A stretch of 64,000 bases of DNA from Halopseudomonas pelagia (GTDB lineage Bacteria > Pseudomonadota > Gammaproteobacteria > Pseudomonadales > Pseudomonadaceae). The stretch spans positions 2,728,001 through 2,792,000 of the forward strand of contig NZ_CP033116.1 in NCBI RefSeq assembly GCF_009497895.1. Reading direction: 5' to 3'. The number at the start of each line of letters is the position of its first letter. Position 1 is the first letter of the stretch. The position numbers and the translations under genes are program-made. Of the stretch, positions 1 through 8,282 are shown in pieces. A model generated the notes under the pieces. The model ran no database searches, was not told where the DNA came from, and worked only from the letters and a program-made list of their open reading frames with translations.

Positions 1-1252
1 CTTCCTGGTTATCCGGGGCGATCATCATATCGAACGCCATTGGATTTTCCTCGGCTTCGGCCGCATCTTTCATCGCCTGAACTGCTTCCATGGTGCTCTC
101 CAGTTCAGTGCGCAGTTGCTGGTCCAGCTCGGGATTGCTCTGGGCAACCAGATCCGAAAGGGAAGGGCCGGTAATGGCAGCGCCGTCAGCGGGCTGATAC
201 TCACCCAGGTAAACATTCTGGATGCCCTTGGCGTTATAGAAGTGCGAGTTATGGGTATTGTCACTGAAGCAGTCATGCTCGTCTTCATAGGAGTTGGCTT
301 CCAGCGCTACCTTCATGCGCTCGCCGGCCAACTCACCCAGTGACAGGGAACCCATGCCGAACAGCATCTTCTGCAGAACTTCTTCACTGGGCATGGCCAA
401 CAGCTCAGCACGATAATTATCAGACTTATCCTCGGCCCACTGCTCGGCCATCCATTGCAGGTCGGTCACTAGCAAGTCGGTTGCCGCATCCAGATACTCG
501 GCACGACGCTCGCAGTTGCCATTGGTGCAATCATCGTTCTTGGCGAAATCAGTCACTGGGCGCTCGCCGCTACCGGCAGAGTAGCCGTTCATGTCCTGGC
601 CCCAGAGCAGAAATTCGACAGCGTGATAACCGGTTGCAACGTTGGCTTCGGAGCCACCCGCTTCATTCAGGTCGGCCAGCAGCTTTGGCGTCAGCTCGGA
701 CACATCCAGCGTTTCGCCACCGACATTGATGCTGGTATTGGCAATAATGTTGGCATTGGCACCTTCGTTACCCATCTCGTGCTGATAGTCATCGGCAGCC
801 ACGTAATCGATCATGCCTTCGTCCAGCGGCCAGGCGTTGAGTTGACCTTCCCAGTCGTCGACAACTGCGTTACCGAAGCGAAACACCTCGGATTGCTGAT
901 ACGCAACGCGTGCATCCAGCCAAGCCTGCTTGGCTGCGGTCAGGTTAGCCTCGGTAGGCTCACTGATCAGTGCATCGGTCGCCTCATTCAGAGCCTCTGC
1001 CGTTTTCGTAGCGTCCTGATAGGTGGCATACGCAAGATCCGCGTAATGCTTGGCGACTGCCGTACCGTCTACGCCATTGTCAGCGCCTGCCTGGTTTGCA
1101 TTGTCATTCTCTACTGCGTCGACCACTGCCTCACCGGCCGACTGCTCGGCAGGTGCCTTGGTTTGCGCCTCTTCGTTGTTGTCACAAGCAGTCAGCAATA
1201 CAGCAGCGGATAGCGCAAGGGTCAATGCCTTGAGAGGGAAGTGAACGACCAT
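1..1252 (-). CDS. Imelysin family lipoprotein (IcmP/IrpA-like), 3' end cut off by window
   Basis: The start ATG at 1252 has an AGGAG about 7 bases upstream. The first 23 residues form a lipoprotein signal with lipobox LTAC and Cys23, followed by a Glu/Ala-rich linker, so the protein should be a periplasm-facing lipoprotein. About 417 residues are visible and the frame runs off the left edge. Near residues 205-215 it carries the GxHxxE motif (GYHAVEFLLWG) of the imelysin/insulin-cleaving-peptidase fold, and the pattern of alpha-helical Asn/Asp/Trp-rich segments fits that family. Imelysins are typically iron-regulated and thought to act in iron uptake at the cell surface; peptidase activity is doubtful for most. 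A Fur-box-like sequence lies just upstream, consistent with iron control. Confidence 0.88.
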   Translation of the reverse strand, partial: MVVHFPLKALTLALSAAVLLTACDNNEEAQTKAPAEQSAGEAVVDAVENDNANQAGADNGVDGTAVAKHYADLAYATYQDATKTAEALNEATDALISEPTEANLTAAKQAWLDARVAYQQSEVFRFGNAVVDDWEGQLNAWPLDEGMIDYVAADDYQHEMGNEGANANIIANTSINVGGETLDVSELTPKLLADLNEAGGSEANVATGYHAVEFLLWGQDMNGYSAGSGERPVTDFAKNDDCTNGNCERRAEYLDAATDLLVTDLQWMAEQWAEDKSDNYRAELLAMPSEEVLQKMLFGMGSLSLGELAGERMKVALEANSYEDEHDCFSDNTHNSHFYNAKGIQNVYLGEYQPADGAAITGPSLSDLVAQSNPELDQQLRTELESTMEAVQAMKDAAEAEENPMAFDMMIAPDNQE

Positions 1253-1282
1253 GTAGATGAACTCCTGATTACCGTGAAAGAT

Positions 1283-1301
1283 TATAATGATAGTGATTTG
1301 C
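1283..1301. promoter_or_regulatory. Candidate Fur box upstream of the imelysin gene
   Basis: The 19-mer TATAATGATAGTGATTTGC matches the Fur consensus GATAATGATAATCATTATC at 14 of 19 positions by my count. It sits 31 bases upstream of the imelysin start codon, where a repressor would block the promoter. Fur control of imelysins is known in related bacteria; binding here is inferred. Confidence 0.6.
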
Positions 1302-1406
1302 GTTCACGATTATAGGCTTGTGTCGGGATATTGCAACGTCCTGCACATGCGGAACTTAGCGCCCCATCCTTTGCCTTACGGATAACGTTCACAAAAGGAG
1401 AAAGAC

Positions 1407-1628
1407 ATGTCAGATCAACATGTGTACAAGAAAGTCGAGTTGGCAGGATCCTCTACTACAAGCATTGAAGATGCTATCAGCAATGCTATTGCCGAGTGCG
1501 CCAAAACCGTCAAGAACGTTGAATGGTTTGAAGTTGTCGAGACGCGTGGCCACGTCGTTGATGGCAAGGTTGCACATTATCAGGTGGTCATCAAAGTTGG
1601 TTTCCGTATAGAGACCGGCTCTAACTGA
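1407..1628 (+). CDS. Dodecin family flavin-binding protein
   Basis: This 73-residue protein matches the dodecin fold: an N-terminal strand (VYKKVEL), a central helix with the family pattern SIEDAISNAI, the conserved Trp in VEWFEVVETRG, and a C-terminal strand ending in the HYQVVIKVGFRIE pattern. Dodecins assemble into hollow dodecamers that store or buffer flavins (FMN/FAD) in the cytoplasm. An AAAGGAG ribosome-binding site lies 7 bases before the ATG. The gene stands alone, divergent from the imelysin gene. Confidence 0.93.
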   Translation: MSDQHVYKKVELAGSSTTSIEDAISNAIAECAKTVKNVEWFEVVETRGHVVDGKVAHYQVVIKVGFRIETGSN

Positions 1629-1644
1629 TAGTGACATCCGGACG

Positions 1645-1663
1645 GGAGGCCGGCGTGGCCTCC
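1645..1663 (+). terminator. Hairpin after the dodecin gene
   Basis: GGAGGCC, a 5-base loop and GGCCTCC form a perfect 7-bp stem 17 bases past the dodecin stop. No strong T-run follows, so intrinsic termination is uncertain. The rest of 1664-1890 holds no gene I can see. Confidence 0.4.
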
Positions 1664-1890
1664 ACGTTACCTTTGTGCATACCTCCTCATAGTAGAAAAC
1701 TTGATTTTCCAGGCTTGAACTTCTGATCACTCCCCTCTAATAAAGTATGTAAAGCGCTAGAACCTATTCAAGCAATTCCAGTCAAGCAATTCCAGCCTCA
1801 AGGGCCTGCTATCCTATGGCAAATGGGGTCAGCCGGCTTTGCATCAGGTTTCCCCATTCTCCAGTTGAATAGAAGGCGGGGCGTATAAAC

Positions 1891-2793
1891 ATGCAATCCC
1901 AGACATCCGCGCAGCAGCCGGTCCAGTTACCGGCAGGCATTCGCTTGATTCAAAATCAACATGGCCGAGATTTTCTGCAGATTGACCACCCCGCGGTCAG
2001 CGCCAGAATCGCCATGGAGGGTGCGCATATCACCCACTGTCAGCCCTCAGGACAGGGGCCCTTGTTGTGGATAAGCTCCGATGAACCAGAGCTCCCCGGC
2101 AAGACGATACGTGGCGGAATTCCCCTGTGTTGGCCCTGGTTCAGCAACACCAGGGCAGGGCCGGCACATGGTATAGCGCGCATCAGCCCGTGGCAGTTGA
2201 CTGCGGTATCAAGCAATGCTGATCAGGTGAGCGTGCGCATGAGCCTGGCGAACTCTTTGATTGCACAGGCATTGCCGGGTGAGAAGTGGCAGTTGGACGT
2301 CGAGTTTGTTCTGGGCTCCGACCTGATGGTGACGCTGATTACCCGCAATATGGGAGAAGAGCCTCAAGCGCTGAGCCAGGCCTTGCATAGCTACTTGCCT
2401 GTGTCGGGTATTGATCAGGTAATGGTCCAAGGCCTGGAGAGTTGCACCTATCTTGACCAACTGACGGGGCACCTGCAGATTCAGCAAGGGCCTGTGCGCT
2501 TCACCGCAGAAACAGATCGCATCTATTTCAACCACTCTGGTGAAGTGCGCCTGATTGATGCCAATAAACAGGTAATCTCAGTCCAGCGCGAGGGAAGTGA
2601 TTCCGTGGTGGTATGGAACCCTTGGATTGAAAAATCACTCAGGCTGAGCCACTTCGCCAGCGACGACTACCAGCACATGCTGTGCATTGAAGCAGCAAAT
2701 GCCGGGCCGGATGCGCGAATCCTCGAACCTGGCGAAACACACAGGCTGAGCAGCAGAATTACACGGGACGCGGCAGATAATTCCGCGGTTTGA
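1891..2793 (+). CDS. D-hexose-6-phosphate mutarotase (YeaD-like aldose 1-epimerase)
   Basis: This 300-residue protein belongs to the galactose-mutarotase-like fold of YeaD. Recognisable blocks are GAHITHCQPSGQGPLLWIS near residue 44, KTIRGGIPLCWPWF near residue 71, the catalytic-His block ALHSYLPV near residue 164, and VVVWNPW near residue 238. The family interconverts the alpha and beta anomers of glucose-6-phosphate and related sugar phosphates in the cytoplasm. No sugar operon is adjacent. Its last 35 bases overlap the 3' end of the convergent symporter gene. Confidence 0.9.
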   Translation: MQSQTSAQQPVQLPAGIRLIQNQHGRDFLQIDHPAVSARIAMEGAHITHCQPSGQGPLLWISSDEPELPGKTIRGGIPLCWPWFSNTRAGPAHGIARISPWQLTAVSSNADQVSVRMSLANSLIAQALPGEKWQLDVEFVLGSDLMVTLITRNMGEEPQALSQALHSYLPVSGIDQVMVQGLESCTYLDQLTGHLQIQQGPVRFTAETDRIYFNHSGEVRLIDANKQVISVQREGSDSVVVWNPWIEKSLRLSHFASDDYQHMLCIEAANAGPDARILEPGETHRLSSRITRDAADNSAV

Positions 2794-4147
2794 CCGCAGC
2801 CACCAACAGGCAGACCAAGGTGGAGGCTGCCAAGGCGCCGGCAAAGGGCGCCAGGGTCGGAATACTGCCGGGAAATGAAGCTGCCATCACACCGCCAGCA
2901 AGACTTCCCGTCACCCACCAACCTGGCAGAATTGCGCCAAGGATCCCTGCCAGCGAACCAGCGATGGCAGCACCGGTGCTCATGCGTGACCACAAACCGA
3001 GCAAGACCGGTACGACAGCGGTCGCGCAGAGCAGGTCAGCAATGAGAAACAGACGCAGCACCGAGATGCCTTGCAATGCGACCGCGATCACCGGAATCAT
3101 CAACAGACAGGTTATCCAGCGTGCCGCAGCGAGGGACAGCCCGCGGCTTTCAGTCACGGCCAGGGACGCGAGCGCGTTCTGCAGCGTATCCACCGACGAC
3201 GCGACCAGGGTCATCGCCAGCACCAGTGCTGGAATGGTTAACCATGCGGGAGCGTCAGCGAGCAGGGCGAAAAAGGGTATAGGTGGACTTCCCAGTTCAG
3301 TGCCGCTCATCGCCGCAGCAATTCCCAGGGCGCCAACCACGGCCACCACCACAATAGTGATTACACCGCCCAACATTGCCCCGCGCCCGAGGGCCTGGCC
3401 GTCGCGCGCAGCCCAAATGCGTTGCCAATAGCCCTGGTGAAACAGATTGGCGGCGGTCACCGCAATAATAAGAGTCAAGGTGATGGACAAGGAACTGCCC
3501 AGCGGAATGGAAGGCATTGATTGGCCAATGCTCGCCACGTCAGGTAGCCGTTGCAGCGCTACCCAGCCTACCGCGATCAACAGCAGTATCAGCAACCATG
3601 CTTGCCAGCGATCCGTTACCAAACTGGCTCGCAAGCCGCCCCATGCGGTATAGAGGAGCGTGGTCACCGCCACGGCGACGATGACCAGGTTGCCGTTAAC
3701 ATCAGACAGCATGGATGTAATAGCGCCAATCGCGGTTAGCTCGGCAATCAGAAAACAAAGCATATATAACAGCGAAATCAGCGCCACCCATCGGCGTACG
3801 GCGGTCCCGTAACAGGCCTGAGCAAACTCACCGATACTGCGGCCTTCTGGCAGATGGCGGCGGATCGCTGGCCCACACCAGGCAAATACCATGAAGGGCA
3901 GGGCAGCGCCCAAAGCGTAACCGGCGAGAGCTACCGGGCCGGCAAATGCACCGATTTCCGGCGGCGCAAACAGAATCCAGCCGCCCATGCCCGAAGCCAG
4001 AAAAGACAGTCCCAGCGCCTGCGCGCCTTGGCTGTTGCGGGCCGTGCAGTAATCATCGAGACCGGAAGCAGATTGGCGTTCACGTAGCCCAAGCCAGGCG
4101 AACAGCAACAGAGCAGCCGCCAGCACGGCCAGTGTCAGGTAAAGCAT
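2759..4147 (-). CDS. Sodium:solute symporter family transporter under TPP-riboswitch control
   Basis: The 462-residue protein has about 13 hydrophobic segments and the N-terminal SSS signature region (LDDYCTARNSQGAQALGLSFLASGMGGW around residues 30-60). SSS proteins import small solutes with Na+. A thiamine-pyrophosphate riboswitch directly precedes the gene, so the cargo is probably thiamine, HMP or another thiamine precursor; a PanF-like SSS family called ThiV has been predicted from the same logic in other bacteria. No thiamine biosynthesis gene is nearby, so the assignment rests on the riboswitch. The ribosome-binding site GGAGG lies inside the riboswitch 3' strand. Confidence 0.85.
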   Translation of the reverse strand: MLYLTLAVLAAALLLFAWLGLRERQSASGLDDYCTARNSQGAQALGLSFLASGMGGWILFAPPEIGAFAGPVALAGYALGAALPFMVFAWCGPAIRRHLPEGRSIGEFAQACYGTAVRRWVALISLLYMLCFLIAELTAIGAITSMLSDVNGNLVIVAVAVTTLLYTAWGGLRASLVTDRWQAWLLILLLIAVGWVALQRLPDVASIGQSMPSIPLGSSLSITLTLIIAVTAANLFHQGYWQRIWAARDGQALGRGAMLGGVITIVVVAVVGALGIAAAMSGTELGSPPIPFFALLADAPAWLTIPALVLAMTLVASSVDTLQNALASLAVTESRGLSLAAARWITCLLMIPVIAVALQGISVLRLFLIADLLCATAVVPVLLGLWSRMSTGAAIAGSLAGILGAILPGWWVTGSLAGGVMAASFPGSIPTLAPFAGALAASTLVCLLVAAVKPRNYLPRPV

Positions 4148-4248
4148 GTCGCGCTTCCTCCGCCGGTATTATCCGGATCAGGTTCCAGGGTTTACTCCGC
4201 AAATGATTGCGGCGATTCTCAGTCCGGTAAGGGACTCCCCTGGCGACG
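4148..4248 (-). promoter_or_regulatory. TPP (THI-box) riboswitch
   Basis: Read on the minus strand, the element contains the conserved TPP aptamer blocks in order: P1 strand GTCGC, P2 strand CCAGGG, P3 stem AGTCC/GGACT followed by CTGAGA, a P3a stem CCGCA/TGCGG, P2 strand CCCTGG, ACCTGATC, P5 CCGG-ATAATA-CCGG, then GCGGAGGAAG and the closing GCGAC. The Shine-Dalgarno GGAGG lies within the 3' part and the start codon follows P1 immediately. This suggests control at translation initiation: thiamine pyrophosphate binding hides the ribosome site of the symporter mRNA. Confidence 0.95.
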
Positions 4249-4286
4249 TGTGATGTGTTTGTTTAGCGTTGAGGCTGAATAGTGCC

Positions 4287-4319
4287 AAAAAAACCCGAGC
4301 GTGCCTATGGTTGGGTTTC
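4287..4319 (-). terminator. Probable terminator of the monooxygenase gene
   Basis: On the minus strand GAAACCC pairs with GGGTTTT around an imperfect inner stem, and the right arm runs into seven T residues. It lies 24 bases past the monooxygenase stop. Confidence 0.55.
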
Positions 4320-4342
4320 AGTCGGGTAACCGGAGAGAGGGA

Positions 4343-5851
4343 TCAGGCCGCTTCCGAGGCGTCTTTCCTGGCCAACACGGGCTTGACCGAAGCCTCAGGC
4401 GGATCGAATGCCAGTATGCCGTCGTCCAGGCTCTCCTTCATCAGCATTTCCGAGTCTTGCAAATAATCATTGAGCACGCGCCAAGGCAGCCCTTTGCCTT
4501 GACGCGGTAGCACCGCATTGGCGCGTTGCACATATCCGGCTTCCAGAGCGCCCATGATGGAGGAGGGCAGCGCACTTTCCTCGCCGCCTAGGGGTACTAC
4601 TACCTGATAATGATGCTGATCCATATGCTTGAGCACACGACATAGATACTGGGCTGCAATGTCTGCCTTGAGTGTCCAGGAGGCATTGGTGTAGCCCATA
4701 ATCCAGCCCATATTCGGCAGGTTCTGCATCATTACCGCTTTGTAGGTCATTTGCTCGTGAATGGCGAACGGCTTTCCATCCAGCGTCAGCTGCATGCCAC
4801 CCAGCACCTGCACTTGCAGACCGGTAGCGGTCACGATGATGTCTGCCTCTATTTCCTTTCCCGAGCGCAGTAGCAAACCATGCTCGGTAAATGTTTCTAT
4901 TTGATCGGTTTCCACCGACACCTTGCCAGCATTGATAGCTTGGAACAAATCAGCGTCCGGGACCGCACAGAGGCGTTGATCCCAGGGCATGTACTCCGGG
5001 ATAAAGTGACGCATGTCATCCGGGTTGTTCAGCTGTTTACGCACCTGTTTGAGCAAAAAATTCCGTGTTCCGTTCGGCCAACGCTTGGCCGCGCGGTACA
5101 TCCAGCGCTGGATACGGATGTTGCGTTGGCGGGTGAAGTGATACACCCAGCTATCGGGCAACACCTTTTTCAAGAAACCGGCAATCGCGTCACGGGACGG
5201 GACGGAAAAAATGTAGGAGGGCGATCGTTGCACCATGGTCACATGCGCAGCCGTCGCGGCCATAGCAGGTACTAGCGTAATGGCAGTCGCACCACTACCA
5301 ATGATCACCACCTTCTTGCCCCGATAGTCCAGGTCTTCAGGCCAGGCTTGCGGGTGAATACATTGGCCTCCAAAGCGTTCAGCGCCAGGGAACTCCGGCA
5401 AATAGCCCTGGTGATAGTTGTAGTAACCGGTACAGCTGATCAGAAATCGGCAGGTGAACTGCAGCGTCTCACCGGAACTGAGCTGTGTCGCAGTTAGCGT
5501 CCAGAGTTTCTCTGTGCTGGACCAATTGGCCTGGGTGATATCCAGCCCGAAGCGGATCTTCTCGTTGATCTTGTATTCGGCGGCAGTGTCGCTGATATAC
5601 CGCCGAATGGATTCGCCGTCAGCCAATACCTGCAGATCGTTCCAGGGTCGGAATTGATAACCGAAGCTGAACATGTCGGAGTCCGAGCGCACACCCGGGT
5701 AGCGGAACAGATCCCAAGTCCCACCAATGGCCTGACGCCGTTCAAGAATCGCGACACTGTACTCAGGGCACATTCGCGACATATGGCAAGCCATGCCGAT
5801 GCCGGAAAGGCCGGCACCAATAACAATCACATCCAGGTGTTCTGCAGGCAT
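4343..5851 (-). CDS. Flavin-containing / Baeyer-Villiger-type monooxygenase
   Basis: From the chosen ATG the protein is 502 residues. It has an N-terminal FAD Rossmann motif GAGLSG (residues 12-17), the Baeyer-Villiger fingerprint FxGxxxHxxxWP as FGGQCIHPQAWP (160-171), and a second NADPH Rossmann motif GSGATA at about 185. Members insert oxygen into ketones or oxidise N/S centres with FAD, NADPH and O2; the substrate cannot be read from sequence. I chose 5851 because the FAD motif then sits at the usual distance from the N-terminus. In-frame ATG 5890 and TTG 5956 are alternatives with no better ribosome site. The gene is monocistronic. Confidence 0.88.
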   Translation of the reverse strand: MPAEHLDVIVIGAGLSGIGMACHMSRMCPEYSVAILERRQAIGGTWDLFRYPGVRSDSDMFSFGYQFRPWNDLQVLADGESIRRYISDTAAEYKINEKIRFGLDITQANWSSTEKLWTLTATQLSSGETLQFTCRFLISCTGYYNYHQGYLPEFPGAERFGGQCIHPQAWPEDLDYRGKKVVIIGSGATAITLVPAMAATAAHVTMVQRSPSYIFSVPSRDAIAGFLKKVLPDSWVYHFTRQRNIRIQRWMYRAAKRWPNGTRNFLLKQVRKQLNNPDDMRHFIPEYMPWDQRLCAVPDADLFQAINAGKVSVETDQIETFTEHGLLLRSGKEIEADIIVTATGLQVQVLGGMQLTLDGKPFAIHEQMTYKAVMMQNLPNMGWIMGYTNASWTLKADIAAQYLCRVLKHMDQHHYQVVVPLGGEESALPSSIMGALEAGYVQRANAVLPRQGKGLPWRVLNDYLQDSEMLMKESLDDGILAFDPPEASVKPVLARKDASEAA

Positions 5852-6326
5852 TTTATTGTTCTCATCAGGGCAAGGTGACGCACTCAGCATAGACTGCCTG
5901 TTCTGAGTGCGTAAACGACTAGCATATGCTGCCAATTTACGATCAATATCTGCCAACCTGTAAAATCAAGAGAGGGTTTGGCAACCCGCGGCGCGCCGAT
6001 CACGACGCCCAAGGCCCAGGTGCGTGAAGTTTGATCTAAGGTCCGAACCTGTTATGGCAGGCAAACGATTGTAAAGGGCAGGCCGGGATATCGGATGCTC
6101 ATGATCAGCGCAAACCTGAAGTGCGATACGCCAGTCATGGTCTAACTGGTCGTCGGTGCCGAGGTTAGAATGGTCCTCTCCTACCGGTCGGGTGCCATGC
6201 ACTTCGGAACATTTGATAGTGTCCATTCGAAGGCATAGGATTGAGCGGGAAGGTGTCTACATACAAGTTACAGCTCCGCCACGGTGACACCACGGCGGAA
6301 GCGGTCAGCAGACCGGGAGAGGCTAC
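5852..6326. other. Gene-free stretch between the monooxygenase and CmcJ-like genes
   Basis: I see no supportable gene here. An 86-codon minus-strand frame (5966-6226) lacks a ribosome-binding site and resembles nothing I know. The stretch must hold both divergent promoters, and a long interrupted palindrome lies near its right end. Confidence 0.5.
6275..6299. promoter_or_regulatory. Interrupted 25-bp palindrome, possible operator
   Basis: TCCGCC-AC-GGTG-A-CACC-AC-GGCGGA is symmetric around one central A, with only the two inner AC pairs breaking the dyad. It ends 27 bases before the start codon of the CmcJ-like gene, the position of an operator or a 5' leader hairpin. No regulator gene is adjacent. 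Confidence 0.4.
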
Positions 6327-7142
6327 TTGAAGCACACAACTGATACGCCCGCTAGCGTCATCACGACACTAACCTACCTGGTCAAGCACGATGTGAAGCC
6401 CTATGTGCATACCGAGGCTCTGACCGGTAACAGTGAACCGCACTACTTTGCTGAGCAGGAGAAGCGCGAGGTCACGATACACAACGGTCGTCCGTTGGCA
6501 GACAGCTTTTCTCTGGACAAGCAGGGGTTTGAACTCCATCGGCGGGATACGGTGGTCGACGATCTCTACGACGATACCTCAGTGGAAAGCGTCTACTATG
6601 ACGAGGTCAAGGCCTTGATCAAAGAGTTGACGGGCGCGAGCCGGGTCGTCATCTTCGACCACACCAGGCGCAGCGACGCCGAGCGGCGGGATGTTCGCGG
6701 CCCAGCCAGCCGTGTGCATAATGACTACACCGACCGCTCGGGGCCTGAGCGTATTCGCGACGTGCTGGGCCAGGATCAGGCCGCCGCATTGGTGTCGGTG
6801 GCCCAGATTAACCTATGGCGCCCGATGAGCGGGCCCGTCAAGCGCTCACCGCTGGCCGTGCTGGACGCCTCGACGCTCGACTCCGATGACCTTCTGGCCA
6901 CCGACTTGGTCTATCCGGATCGTATCGGTGAGATCTACCACCTGGCCTACAATCCGCAACAGCGCTGGTACTATTTTCCGGACATGCGCCGTGACGAAGT
7001 CTTGCTGATCAAAGGGTATGACTCACGTCACGACGGGCGTGCCCGCTTCACGCCCCATACCGCCTTCAAAGACCCCAATACGCCGCCGGGAGCCCCGCCG
7101 CGCGAGAGTATCGAAGTTCGCACCCTGGCCTTCTTTGATTAG
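6327..7142 (+). CDS. CmcJ/NvfI family oxidoreductase-like protein
   Basis: The 271-residue protein shows the CmcJ/NvfI (GA4-desaturase-like) family pattern: the VHNDYTDRSGPERI block around residue 130 with the likely metal His/Asp, the INLWRPMSGPVKRSPLAVLD block near 160, and a C-terminal block with DSRHDGRARFTPHTAF holding further His and Arg residues. Relatives are Fe(II)/2-oxoglutarate-type enzymes of fungal and bacterial secondary metabolism, but bacterial members of this kind are mostly uncharacterised. The start is TTG with GGGAGAGG 4 bases upstream. It sits alone, facing the DsbA-like gene. Confidence 0.8.
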   Translation: MKHTTDTPASVITTLTYLVKHDVKPYVHTEALTGNSEPHYFAEQEKREVTIHNGRPLADSFSLDKQGFELHRRDTVVDDLYDDTSVESVYYDEVKALIKELTGASRVVIFDHTRRSDAERRDVRGPASRVHNDYTDRSGPERIRDVLGQDQAAALVSVAQINLWRPMSGPVKRSPLAVLDASTLDSDDLLATDLVYPDRIGEIYHLAYNPQQRWYYFPDMRRDEVLLIKGYDSRHDGRARFTPHTAFKDPNTPPGAPPRESIEVRTLAFFD

Positions 7143-7161
7143 GTGTCGCTGCCTAGCGATT

Positions 7162-7692
7162 TCACCCACGCACTAACGAAAGCTCAATCATCTGGCTCAT
7201 CTCGGTGAACTCTGGAGCCCCGTCATAGCGAAGCCCGTCTATGTAAAACGCTGGGGTGCCATTCACGCCGCTGCGTACGCCGCCATTAAAATCGGATTTT
7301 ATTTTGGGTACGTAGGTACCGTCTTGCATGGCAAGATAGAGTTCTTCGTCGGAGAGGCCGTGTTTTAAAGCGATGGCCCGAAACAGCGGCGGACCCAATC
7401 GATCCTGGTTTTCATACAATTCGTCGTGAGCCTCCCAGAAGAATCCTCGACTCCCGGCATACTCAGCGGTGACCGCTGCAGCCATCGCATGTGGGTGAGC
7501 AGTGGTCAGTGGAAAGTTACGGAATACGAATAGCAGATCATCGCGAAAATGCTGTTGTAGCTTTTTGACGACCCAATACGCTAAGCCGCAATAGGGACAT
7601 TCATAGTCGCCAAATTCCACCAGTGTGACCTTGGCATGCGCACTTCCCTGGCGATGGTCGCTGGCACTTACCGGGACTTTGAGAGTGGCCAT
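7162..7692 (-). CDS. DsbA family protein, cytoplasmic thioredoxin-fold (CPYC)
   Basis: This 176-residue thioredoxin-4/DSBA-type protein has the active site ECPYC (Cys32, Cys35), an inserted helical domain, and the cis-Pro loop GVNGTPAFYIDG near residue 147. No signal peptide precedes the domain, so it should act in the cytoplasm as a thiol-disulfide reductase or oxidase. It lies 17 bases after a peroxiredoxin gene on the same strand; reducing that peroxiredoxin is the obvious inferred job. AGGTGA precedes the ATG. Confidence 0.88.
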   Translation of the reverse strand: MATLKVPVSASDHRQGSAHAKVTLVEFGDYECPYCGLAYWVVKKLQQHFRDDLLFVFRNFPLTTAHPHAMAAAVTAEYAGSRGFFWEAHDELYENQDRLGPPLFRAIALKHGLSDEELYLAMQDGTYVPKIKSDFNGGVRSGVNGTPAFYIDGLRYDGAPEFTEMSQMIELSLVRG

Positions 7693-7709
7693 GGGATCAC
7701 CTGTTAATT

Positions 7710-8246
7710 TTAGGTTGGCGTGCTTTGTGATGAATTCGCCAGAGCATCCAGCGCATCCAGAATGCCGTCCGCCCCAGGGTTGATTGCCATTGGCGAAATG
7801 TAGCTCCAGGCGATCACTCCCTCCTTGTCAATCACGAACAGCGCCCGCTTACAAACTCCCAGGTGGGGCTCGTACGCTCCATATTGTCGTGCCACAGCCC
7901 CTTTGGGCTCGAAATCGGCCAGCAGGCTGAAGTGAAAATTCCGATCTTTGGCAAATGCCTGATGACACCAGGCGCTGTCAACTGAGATACCCAGTAGCGT
8001 CGCACCGTACTCTCTGAATGTGGGTAGCAACTGGTTGTACAAGGTCAGTTGGTCTCCACAAACCGAGGTCCAGTCAGCGGGATAAAACGCAAGTATCGCG
8101 GGATTTCCCTTTAACTCGCGCAGCGACAGCTGTTGATCAGGGGTTGCGTACAGAGTGAAGTCGGGCGCAACAGTGCCGGCTGACAGCGGCCCCTGAACTA
8201 GGTCGTCATTCTTTTCCTTTGCATCATCCAATTCTGAAGTGTGCAT
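7710..8246 (-). CDS. Peroxiredoxin (AhpC/TSA family)
   Basis: The 178-residue protein has the peroxiredoxin core: APDFTLYATPD, then FYPADWTSVCGDQ with peroxidatic Cys63 (the usual PxxxTxxC motif appears as PADWTSVC). Candidate resolving cysteines are Cys94 and Cys132. It reduces peroxides in the cytoplasm using a thiol partner, plausibly the DsbA-like protein encoded next. It begins the two-gene operon and only a weak ribosome site is visible. The product reads intact, unlike the decayed gene just upstream. Confidence 0.9.
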   Translation of the reverse strand: MHTSELDDAKEKNDDLVQGPLSAGTVAPDFTLYATPDQQLSLRELKGNPAILAFYPADWTSVCGDQLTLYNQLLPTFREYGATLLGISVDSAWCHQAFAKDRNFHFSLLADFEPKGAVARQYGAYEPHLGVCKRALFVIDKEGVIAWSYISPMAINPGADGILDALDALANSSQSTPT

Positions 8247-8282
8247 TGCATGAACCCCGATAGATGGGCGGTTGGGGTCTGC

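Noticed and set aside
5966..6226. 86-codon minus-strand frame upstream of the monooxygenase
   Set aside because: No ribosome-binding site and no similarity to known proteins; likely chance.
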